DNA from: Phoronis australis
Taxonomy: Eukaryota > Phoronida > Phoronidae
Assembly: GCA_002633005.1 (NCBI GenBank)
Contig: NMRA01000709.1
Coordinates: 78,037-142,036, forward strand
Direction: 5' to 3'
DNA: 64,000 bases
Below the pieces are notes generated by a model. The model was given only the letters and a program-made list of their open reading frames with translations, had not been told where the DNA came from and did no database searches. A program made the position numbers and the translations under genes. This document shows, one piece after another, positions 56,281 to 64,000 of this stretch (within the stretch, counting starts at the first letter, position 1; every line of letters begins with the position of its first letter).

Positions 56281-57437
56281 TTAATTATTGAGAATGGGCA
56301 TTGATTTTTAAAAATAGATTATTTTGATTATTATTCCACAAAATATACATAATATTTCGCAAGTCACGGTATTCCACAAAACTTGCGCAGTATTCTTCAA
56401 GTGCTTAATATTCCATAAAATCTGTGTAATATTCCGCAAAATCCGCGGAATATTCCGCACATTTGCGGAATATTCCGCATGGCGAAAATTGAACTTCTAA
56501 TTAAGAAAATGCTAATGGAGGAAATAAAAATGTAACATTGTAAACATGTTTATGGTAAGGTATAGATTTTTTATACCATTTTTATGGCCCTAAGTGGATA
56601 TAAAAAAGTGCAGAACTGTTCCGCACACTTTGAGACTGAGAATTGTCTTGGTAAGGCTGATGTCATGAGTCGCTGGATGACTGGATGCGTGACAGTGTAA
56701 CAGTTATTTTTCGGTAGATTTGGGGGTTGTAAGGGTGTGGAAGTATTCACTATCTGTGGATAATTTTGACTTTAAAAGATCTAATATGACTAATTTAATA
56801 ATTCCCCCTTAAAAATAACGCCAATGTTTTTACGGTATTAGAAGCTTTTGGAAATAAGTGCCAGTTTTTATTTGTTGCCGATGTTATGCTACCAGTTTCA
56901 TGAATAGATAGTTCCCGAAGACTAATCTTCGATGACAGGTGCTTGAATGTAGGGCGGGCTTCCTTGCCTCGTACTTTTAACCGAACAAAAGTCAAGTTTT
57001 TATTAGTCTTCAATTCGTGGTTTTCACGTGTAGAGAGAAATTTGGACTTCTGTTGAGGGAGATCTGTATGGGAAATACTATACAATCCCTTTGATATTGT
57101 TTCTGTTCTGAAAGGCCAGACCATAATTGGACACGTCCTTCGCAAGATCAGCAAAACTTGCAATCTTTCTGAAGCTTGGCGGAAGTTTAAAGTGTATAGT
57201 CATGGCTAAATACCGACATAGCAGCGATTCTTGTGGTCTACATATTCCGCACAAAATGATTTTTTCGGATCTTATTGATAAATTGAAGACATTACTAACT
57301 GTAGAATTTTAGAACTGTAGGTTTGGCATTTTTGCATGTACACAGTGTTCATGCACTTGGTGCTTATTTTAGCAAAGTCTGAAAAAGCCTGGGGGATGAT
57401 TATAGGGGTATGGGTGCTTATTAGGGCAAATACGGTA

Positions 57438-58175
57438 TATACTGTCAGGTATTTGAATTGTCAAAGTTGTCTACCCAGCTGGCAAGTTAAGTTAAACCAT
57501 TGTGTGAATAGTGAATAACTCGCATTTTGATGTGATTTGATTACTTTATTCACTTGTTTTCTATTGTTTGTTCGCTGTGTTATCTAAAAGCTGCAAAGTA
57601 TAGGGTGGCAAGTTCTTCCTACCCCTTTGCCCCCCATGTCACTTCTCCCTAGACCCTTCCCCCTCTTACTTCTCCCCATCCCTTCCCCCCTCTCACTTTC
57701 CACAATCCTGTTTTGTGAAGTATTATTTGAACTGGCGTGATGCTGAGGCAATATTGTTTAGAGTTCATCGGTGTAGTTGGCCTTGTTTAACAAAGCCAAG
57801 TAAATCTGAAAAAAGCCATGTATCTATAAAACAAATTACGTTTAGCCTTTATATTTAAGGCCCTGCTGGACTGTATAATTACCCAATCACATTCACTGTC
57901 TTGTTCTGCCCACACAAATCAGTGGCTTGTGCGAAGAAATCGGGTGATGGCCATCAATCGTAAACCTTCCTATTTTGTGATTAAAATTGTTTCTGGAAGA
58001 ACGCTATTGTAAAATCTGCATGGGGTATAAGCAGAACATGCACATTCCAACAATTAATGGCGGCTTTGACAAAACACTAGCGAATGATAGCAGATTTGGC
58101 AAACGTTCATTTTGGCACCTTTTCACTTTGCTTTTGTAGGCTGAGACCTCACTATAGCATTTTTGTAATACGCAG
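57438..58175. other. Intronic stretch before the last visible YLPM1 exon
   Basis: Contains a C-rich polypyrimidine patch (57620-57710: CCCCTTTGCCCCCCATG, CTTCTCCC). No element ends or genes were recognised. The acceptor TTTGTAATACGCAG is only moderately pyrimidine-rich. Confidence 0.45.
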
Positions 58176-58414
58176 GACCCATATGAACGCCACCGTGGAC
58201 CCCTGAGGGGCAGAGGACGCAGTGGTCCGCACAGACCCCTGTCTTATGACAGGTTCCCACCACCCGTGATGCAAAGTCCATATGAAGAACCTGAGTATGT
58301 GCGACCCCGCCCACACAGAGAGGATTTCCGTGAAGAGAATTATCCCCCACCTCGTCGTCGACCAGATTCTTATGAAGAAGACCCATTCTTTGCCAGAGCT
58401 CCTTTCAGGGAAAG
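58176..58414 (+). CDS. YLPM1: YLPM1 orthologue, Arg/Pro/Tyr-rich exon
   Basis: A 239-bp exon entering in phase 0 and leaving in phase 2 (GAA AG|G). It encodes DPYERHRGPLRGRGRSGPHR, SYDRFPPPV, then PYEEPEYVRPRPHREDFREE, RPDSYEEDPF and FARAPFRER. Arg/Asp/Tyr/Pro-rich sequence of this type precedes the C-terminal P-loop kinase-like domain in vertebrate YLPM1. The acceptor (ACGCAG) and donor (GGGAAAG|GTATAC) are consistent. The exon lies 24 kb after the previous one. The downstream kinase-like domain, which gives the family its nucleotide-binding fold, is not in the remaining 5.6 kb. Confidence 0.8.
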
Positions 58415-58532
58415 GTATACCAAACTGTCTCACTTACATGTTCACTTGATACTTAACTTCTGTTTTATGTTCATTTCACTTTTTTACTGAATTCACTTTT
58501 GTATATTTTGCTCATTACATGTTCACGCTTAA

Positions 58533-60156
58533 AGGAGAATGCCACCTGATTTAATTAGTCTTTTTGCCATCTTAATCGGTCTATATCCACTTCGCCATGC
58601 ATACGGTCGACCTTAGCTTGCCAGGAGGTGTCGCGTTAACCTGTGAGGAAGGTGAGAAACGACACTAGCGACGTCAGTGGTTTATATGCAGAGTGAATGC
58701 CGGTATGTTGCGGTGCATCGTTCCCGCTTGTGTGAACTAAGCAGCTGCGAGGAAAGCGGGTATATGGTTTTTTTTTACTTCCTTGAAAGTCCGAAATGCT
58801 TAGGAAGTGGCTCATGGTAGTGAAGAATGAAATGTACGCTGTAAATAGCAAGTATGAGGCCGTGAAACATCTCCGTGTCTGTGGCCTGCAGACGTCAACA
58901 GTGCCTGACGAATGCCGGCTTATCAAATAACTCCATACGTTCCGTTGTCTGAGCTTGTTCACGGCACCTCTCTAGTATTTCTTCATCACTGTATTCCTGT
59001 TCGAATTGATAGCCTGTAAAATTTAACGATCCACCTGCGAAGTCGAGACTGATGAGCTCTAGCTCGTCCCAAGTCGGGATTGCGAGTTGCCATGTTTGGC
59101 GTTTATTACTGAGCGTTCTGTTTCAAAATGATTTGTTCTCACCCTAACCAATACTTATAAAACTGAAACACAGTCTGTCTCATTAGATGCAATTTGTAAT
59201 GCCTTTGGAGTGTTCGTGAATGCAAATGATTTGAGAAGCCAGCAATGAATAAATCACTACGTTACTGGCTTTAGGTGCAATAAAACTAATTGACGGGACA
59301 CCGAGGCCGTGTGAGCTCATGCTAATTTAGTGTTTGCTGGCAGAAACTGTTGTGAAACAACTCGATTTTCATCCCACGGCCAATCTTTATTTACATTTGC
59401 ATTACTCAAATAATGATTGTCAATGTACAACCTAAATTCGCGGCCCCCGACAAGTAAGTAGATTTGCAGTTTCGTGGCTAAATCACCGACATAATCAGGT
59501 GCACATTACTTTGGCTCACAAGTATAGTATTTTCTTAACTGTAAGTTTAGTTTCCACTGAACTTTGGCTGGTTATGTTCGTGATGTCTGATAAGTTTCCG
59601 AGCCACTGGCCAGGATGAGTCAATCTGGCCGGCTGCGACGGGTGTGATCGGGCTCCGAGCCACTGGCCAGGATAACAAGCGTTTTGTGTTTAGAACTCAA
59701 AAAATCACAAGTCTAAACAACACAGATCTAGGTTCTCTTGTCTGTATCTCACGGAAAATACTTCGAAATTATCTCCGAACAGACCTCAAACTCCTGCTAG
59801 GGACCTTATTGGTCTGCCGAACTTTATAGGCTACGGTGTTTCCAAATACCAATAAATCCGTAAGAGCGAAATAAAACAACAGGTTTTTATAAGAAATCGG
59901 TGTATTTTTAAGGGTTCTATAGCGAAGTTTGATGATTTATTGGTGTTAAACGATGACTTCAAGCGATAAGCTGACACCAGTAACCCGTGTTGTGAACTGC
60001 TTAGCAGACTGCATGTGAAACCGATGACGTCATTGGATAATTTCAACACTGTCTGCCGTCAGGTGTCAGGTAACGCAACCGTACATGTCGTTATGGAGTA
60101 GAACTACTCGATCTAAATTGATACAAATTAGGTTGTTTTTTGGGTGGCATACTCCT
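58533..60156 (+). mobile_element. Kolobok-like TTAA element, copy 2
   Basis: The termini AGGAGAATGCCACC (58533) and GGTGGCATACTCCT (to 60156) are flanked by TTAA on both sides (58529-58532, 60157-60160). It is an inverted relative of 27447-28833. A THAP-like relic lies at 58705-58930. Inside, a 21-bp segment beginning CTCCGAGCCACTGGCCAGGA occurs near 59600 and again near 59652. TTAA target duplication and A-G-G ends fit Kolobok. Confidence 0.85.
58705..58930 (+). pseudogene. THAP-like domain relic in Kolobok-like copy 2
   Basis: The plus strand reads MLRCIVPACVN, stop, AAARKAGIWFF, then in another frame RKWLMVVKNEMYAVNSKYEA followed by VKHLRVCGLQ. The C-x4-C pair, the aromatic FF segment, a conserved Trp and VCG-x follow THAP order; the His of the usual C-x2-H is Gln here, whereas copy 1 keeps His. 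The frame ends in a stop at 58930. Confidence 0.55.
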
Positions 60157-60160
60157 TTAA

Positions 60161-60504
60161 CTTCTTTGTATCATGTTTCCTGCATGCGCTCAATTACTTC
60201 TATGTGTTATGTTCAGTACATGATTGTTCACACTAAACTGCTCTGTGCCGTAATTTTTGTCTGTCTGGATCTTTCGTCTGCTGCTGTATCTCCAAATCCA
60301 TGTTCCTTATCCTTTTGTCCACCCATATCCTTTTGTCCCTCTTTCCCTTTTGTGTGCCTTTCTGTATGATCAGATTTTTAAATCTTGGTCCTACATTTAA
60401 GCTTCTCATGTTAACCTTATTTAGTGTAACCTTAGTTAAGGGATGCCTCCAAAACCCATGTATAACCCCAAATGGTTAACATTAAGTGCGTGCCTATAAA
60501 TTCC
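60161..60504. other. Non-coding stretch
   Basis: A pyrimidine-rich patch (60270-60365) and AT-rich sequence between the Kolobok-like copy and a LINE. No gene or element end was found. Confidence 0.4.
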
Positions 60505-61707
60505 GAGGCGTTAATTCTGAATTTAAACGAGCTCAACTCTTTAAATGGTTGAAACAAAAAGAATTATGATATAGTTTACTTACAAGAAACATACAGTGTT
60601 CCTACCTCCATTGATAAATGGGAACGTGAGTGGGGTGGTCCGATATTTTCTGGTCACGGCACTAACCATAGTAAAGGCACTACCAATTTAATTCATCCAC
60701 GTTTGGATTTTGAACCTTATTTAGTCCAGAACGATACTTACGGTAGATACAATGTTCTCAATTGCAAAATTGCAGAACAAGAGTTCATTTTACTCAATCT
60801 GTACTTTCAAAATGAAACCAGGAAACAAGTCGAATTTCTGGATTTCATTAGTTTAGAACTCCATAATTTTGTAAACAACCAAAGTATTCTTTGCACTGGT
60901 GATTTTAACTGCACTCAAACAGACATAGATAAGAAAGGAAAACTAGTGTATTCCACGAAAAGTCTTGTAATACAGAACATCAACTTTTTTAAATCTAATT
61001 TAGAGTTGTACGACGTATGGCGTGAAAATAACCCAGGTGTGAGGAAGTACACTTGAAGGGATAAGATTATGACATGTCAAAGTAGAATTGACATGTGGCT
61101 GATTTCCAGATAAGTAGCAGTCAAAGACGTTGCCATTATTAACGACTTTGTGTTTTCAGACCACTCTGCCATTACTTTACACTTTGAAATATCCGAAAAT
61201 GCGAAGAGAGGTCCTGGTCTTTGGAAATTTAACACTAATTATTTAAACGATACCAATTATATAGACCAAATAATTAAATGTGTCGAATTTTATAGTACTC
61301 AATACCGACATATTGAAGACAAAAATTTAGTGGGGGAATTACTTAATATGGAAGTAAGGAAAACTTCAATCTCTTTTGCAAAAGAGGTTGCAAAGAAGAC
61401 CCGCTCTGACGAAATTGTTTTAATAGAAAAAATTAATGCTTTGACTGCCAAGGCGGAAAGCGACCCTTTAGAAGAATTAAGCCAAAATTAATTTGCAAAT
61501 TATCCTGAACCAAAAAATTAAGGGCTTGATTATGCGTAGTAAAGCGCAATGGGCAGAACAAGGCGAGAATGGAAAATATTTCAAAAACCTAAAGTTGAGT
61601 CACTGCAAGCAAAAACATATTAACGCCCTTAAAGATGGTGCTAAAGTTAAACATGATGCATCAAGCATACGGAATATTCAAGTGAACTATTACAAAAAAC
61701 TTTACTC

Positions 61708-61840
61708 TGATATTGTTGTTTTATTACTTCATTGTGTTATATTACTGTTTTTCGTGTTGAGGGCCCTCTTGGAAAGCAGTGCTATCACTGAAGAGGCCAC
61801 CCTCATTTTAAATATCACAATAATAAATAAATAAATAGAT
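61708..61840 (+). mobile_element. LINE 3'-end insertion within the L1/Tx1-like LINE
   Basis: Sequence GGGCCCTCTTGGAAAGCAGT...GCTATCACTGAAGAGGCCAC ends in AATAAATAAATAAATAGATA. It separates two parts of the host LINE frame that otherwise join (YYKKLYSD / IEECNGERAYPI). The host motif GATAT-like bases flank both sides. The GC-rich tail with (AATA)n is typical of 3' ends of CR1/L2-type LINEs; the clade is not certain. Confidence 0.6.
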
Positions 61841-61968
61841 AGATATAATTGAAGAATGCAATGGAGAACGAGCGTATCCAATCGACCTTTTTAATTTACC
61901 AATCCATAAATAGCTATCTCCTGCAAATTCTTACAATTTAGAAAAAAATCTAACAGAAGACGAATTAT

Positions 61969-62474
61969 CAAGGCTTGGAATTTACCGCGGAAACGCGGAT
62001 TTCCGCTTTTTTCAAATGTTCTGTCCGCGTATTTTATTGTATTTCCGCGTAAAAAAAATTGAATTTTATATAAAATCTCCGCGGCAAATTTCTTTCTTAC
62101 TGTGGCGTTGCCGACGACTTTCACCTCGAAAAGCGGAAATTGCTCTTTATGTTTCGGAGGAACGTAAATTGTCAACATTGCCGGAGCATCTGGGATAGCG
62201 TAATGGATTTCTTCAATGGCCTCTCGTGTGATTGTAAACCACGGTGACAAATACTACGACTCTGCAGCCAAAAATGTGTGGAGGTGGGAGTGTGGGAGTG
62301 GACGGACGAGCTAAAAAGACGCAGATCCACGCTTCTGGAGGTGGTACCTTTTTTTTCAGTCCTCCCGATTTCTGTCGGCTAAAGATCCACATGGACTATT
62401 TAAAGGCTGGGTGCGCGCGTGTTTTTGGGCCGTAAAAATTTCCGCTTTTTTGTCATTGGCCATTCCAAGCCCTG
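61969..62474 (+). mobile_element. TIR element family B, copy 2 (506-bp internal-deletion derivative)
   Basis: The ends CAAGGCTTGGAATTTACCGC (61969) and GGCCATTCCAAGCCCTG (to 62474) are flanked by AATTAT on both sides (61963-61968, 62475-62480). It interrupts the LINE frame just before the KTPGNDG motif. Terminal segments are the same as in 34342-42236, but about two thirds of the internal sequence is absent, as in a MITE. Confidence 0.9.
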
Positions 62475-62853
62475 AATTATATGAATTTCTGTCACAGACA
62501 AAACCTAGCAAGACGCCTGGTAATGATGGCATCAGCTATGAATTTTATAAAATCTTTTGGACTGTAATTAAAGACGATTTATTGGCGAGCGTCACATACA
62601 GCTTTGGAAATGGTCACATGTCCAATTCTCAAAAGTAAGGCGAAATCACGTTAATCCCAAAAAGTAAACAGTCCGAGGAATTACTCTCTTTAGACAATAG
62701 CGGAGTTGCAACCGAATCGATTCAACGATTGCGCATGTCTGGAAATTAGGGTGCGCAAAGGCTATTGGGATTGATTAGGGTATGTGTAATGGCCGATTGG
62801 TTTGCATGACGTGTGGTTTGTGTGTATTAAACTATGCTGCTGTATGTAATTCT

Positions 62854-63480
62854 GCCGCTATTCGCCCTAATAAGTGTCCATGTCCCAATAAGTGCCCCAA
62901 CGCATTTTCAGACTTCGCTAAAGTAAGCGCCCAGCCCATGAACTACATGCGAAAATTGCCTTACCTACAGTGCTAACGTCTTCAATTTATCAATTGAAAG
63001 ATCCGACAGTCCTGAATTTGTGGACCACGAGCCTCACCGTTATGTCCGTAGACACTTCAAACTTACGATGCGATTCAAAAAGAAGGGATGTGCCCCATTA
63101 CGCGGGTCCGGACTTTGAAAACAGAAGAAGCATACTTGTCAGCAGGATTGCATTGTTTCTTTCCGGTACAGATCTTCTCCGGCCTCAACAGGAATCCAAA
63201 CTTCATTGTACACGTGAAAACCGTGAATCGAAGACAAATAAACAAAACTCTACCAGTGTTAGCAAGTGGCCAAGAAGCGCGCCCTGCATAATGCACTGGC
63301 CATAGACATCACATTATTGTATTAAGATGTCTATGTTACTGGCTGTCATCGAAGACATTTAGTCGGGAACTATCTATTCATGAAACGGGTAACATATCAC
63401 TGGCAAGAAATAAATATTGGCACTAATTTCCGAAAGTTTCTACTAATAGCTGGGCAGATAGTGGAAAAATCATGCATTTG
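62854..63480 (-). mobile_element. 'TACCGTATT' element, copy C (partial)
   Basis: It starts GCCGCTATTCGCCCTAATAA and continues through TTCAGACTTCGCTAAAGTAA, CTACAGTGCTAACGTCTTC and AACAGGAATCCAAACTTC, the same end block as copies A (10931 onward) and B (57437 downward). It stops resembling them near 63480; the rest of the element is missing. Short frames here reproduce those of copy A, which is repeat conservation and not evidence of coding. Confidence 0.75.
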
Positions 63481-64000
63481 ATGATACAAGCACCAAAATT
63501 GGCATGGTGACATCCTAAGGTATACTCTACAGATCTACCCGACTAGCCACCTAATAATCCAAAATGGCGGTCGTTTTTCAAAATGGCCGCCATTTGATGC
63601 TTGTGAGTAATGCTTTTCCTCGTAAATCTGTCTCTGCCCATCCGATTTTCATGAACTTGTTGTCAAATTGTATGTTTTTGGATATGCTGAATTCATTTTT
63701 GATATTTTCAGAAGCATTTTAATACCATATGGGCAACTACTGATAAAATAAGCAAAAAATTACAACATCAAAATGCATCAATTAACGAGAAACGGAACTG
63801 TGCTCTCGAACATCAAATACAAACTAAATGGACGGAATCATAAATCACAAACATAGTCGAGCATGAACATCACATTAATGCTAAAATAATATGTTGTTCA
63901 GAATCTATTGTCTATTATAAATTCCTTTACACAACGACGTTACTGGTCACATACACAGCTACACAGAGCGTTACAAGAAAGTCCTGCTTGAAAACATTTG
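63481..64000. other. Non-coding stretch at window end
   Basis: A small hairpin-like AAAATGGCGGTCG / AAAATGGCCGCCATTT pair is at 63560-63596. Nothing else was recognised; if YLPM1 continues, this is intron. Confidence 0.4.

Larger units (their letters stand above)
47082..56649. mobile_element. Large foldback element of the GCGGAAC/GTTCCGC family with cargo
   Basis: The ends AAGGCGATTTTTTCTCAAAT (47082) and ...CTTTGAGACTGAGAATTGTCTT (56649) are inverted and equal the ends of the compact foldback at 18683-19207. Both arms carry the GGGCCATAAAAATGGTAT and CTTAATTAGAAGTTCAATTT segments, GCGGAATATT(C/A)CGC motifs, and tandem units of about 523 bp built on TGCGGAACGGTTCCGCATGC-type palindromes (left 49699-50960, right 54600-56280). 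A unique core of about 3.5 kb lies between. A family A transposon (47389-49572) interrupts the left arm. Comparison with copy A of the host element gives an approximate insertion site. Confidence 0.8.
45392..57437 (+). mobile_element. Large 'TACCGTATT' element, copy B, with nested insertions
   Basis: Terminal inverted repeats TACCGTATTCGCCCTAATA (from 45392) and its counterpart ATTAGGGCAAATACGGTA (to 57437). It shares its end blocks with copy A (10931-15099) and copy C (62854-63480). Relative to copy A it has gained the foldback at 47082-56649 and has about 280 bp more near 46130-46400. Copies of GGGCGTCC lie near 45716, 46569, 46592 and 46606. Without the foldback the element would be about 2.5 kb. 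No transposase frame was found; a clear target duplication was not identified. Confidence 0.75.
60505..62720 (+). mobile_element. Broken L1/Tx1-like LINE (endonuclease and start of reverse transcriptase)
   Basis: Plus-strand frames give FKRAQLFKWLKQK, then YDIVYLQETYSVPTSID, ILCTGDFNCTQTDID and FSDHSAITLHFE, the order of apurinic-like endonuclease motifs (LQET, GDFN, SDH) at the start of ORF2. They continue through MEVRKTSISFAKEVAKK and AQWAEQGENGKYFKNLK to KPSKTPGNDGISYEFYKIFW and a weakly preserved LIPKSKQ near 62650. Frameshifts near 60560 and 61050 and stops near 61490 show decay. Two later insertions lie at 61708-61840 and 61969-62474. The 3' catalytic part of the reverse transcriptase is missing. 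Confidence 0.85.

Noticed and set aside
59644-60369. Small frames near the Kolobok-like copy 2 and beyond
   Set aside because: No domains, composition follows the AT-rich or pyrimidine-rich background, and they overlap element sequence.
1-64000. Prokaryotic operons, Shine-Dalgarno sites and rho-independent terminators
   Set aside because: The window has spliced genes and eukaryotic transposons; hairpin-plus-T runs are transposon arms, not terminators.

Overview
The window is nuclear DNA from a multicellular animal. It is AT-rich and intron-rich, and packed with nested eukaryotic transposons (BEL/Pao, Penelope-like, L1/Tx1-like LINE, and several TIR and foldback DNA elements). The repeat style suggests a marine invertebrate, but the sequence does not let me name a phylum.

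One conserved host gene is visible, on the plus strand: an orthologue of YLPM1 (YLP-motif-containing protein 1, ZAP3), a nuclear RNA- and phosphatase-associated protein. I place seven exons at 16739-16898, 18119-18211, 25180-26716, 28972-29026, 32766-32939, 33789-33950 and 58176-58414. Every splice junction has GT/AG and the reading phase is kept from exon to exon. They encode the central glutamine-rich coiled coil, a large Arg-Gly-Pro repeat domain (about 28 units of nine residues), the conserved alpha-helical segment, a Tyr/Asp/Glu-rich segment and an Arg/Pro-rich segment. The true N-terminus and the C-terminal P-loop kinase-like domain lie outside the window or were not found. The last intron seen (33951-58175) is 24 kb and is almost wholly mobile DNA.

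Layout. 1-8.3 kb: an inverted-repeat element at the edge, an 80-bp tandem array, a decayed gene for a widespread unnamed RNase H-like (transposase-like) protein interrupted by a 1.5-kb THAP-bearing DNA element, and a hairpin-headed repeat. 8.3-15.1 kb: a 2.5-kb TIR element with 5-bp target duplication, then copy A of a large 'TACCGTATT' element holding another nested TIR element. 15.1-33.9 kb: YLPM1 exons; the introns carry an L1/Tx1 fragment, a 5-kb TIR element containing a 525-bp foldback, a Kolobok-like TTAA element, a minisatellite split by an insertion, and a Penelope-like 3' end. 34.3-42.2 kb: a TIR element with 6-bp target duplication, itself invaded by a 6.3-kb BEL/Pao retrotransposon whose 5-bp target duplication is intact. 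42.8-45.4 kb: an element with arms of about 200 bp. 45.4-57.4 kb: copy B of the TACCGTATT element, invaded by a foldback element rich in GCGGAAC/GTTCCGC palindromes, which is in turn invaded by a second copy of the 5-bp-duplication TIR element. 58.2-64 kb: a YLPM1 exon, a second Kolobok-like copy with a THAP relic, a broken L1/Tx1-like LINE carrying two later insertions, and copy C of the TACCGTATT element.

The most valuable observations are structural. Target duplications and related empty sites let the order of insertions be read directly. Several non-autonomous DNA-transposon families are defined here by two independent copies each. A decayed copy of an unnamed transposase-like protein is also present. 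No prokaryotic features, operons, CRISPR arrays or convincing tRNA/rRNA genes were seen.
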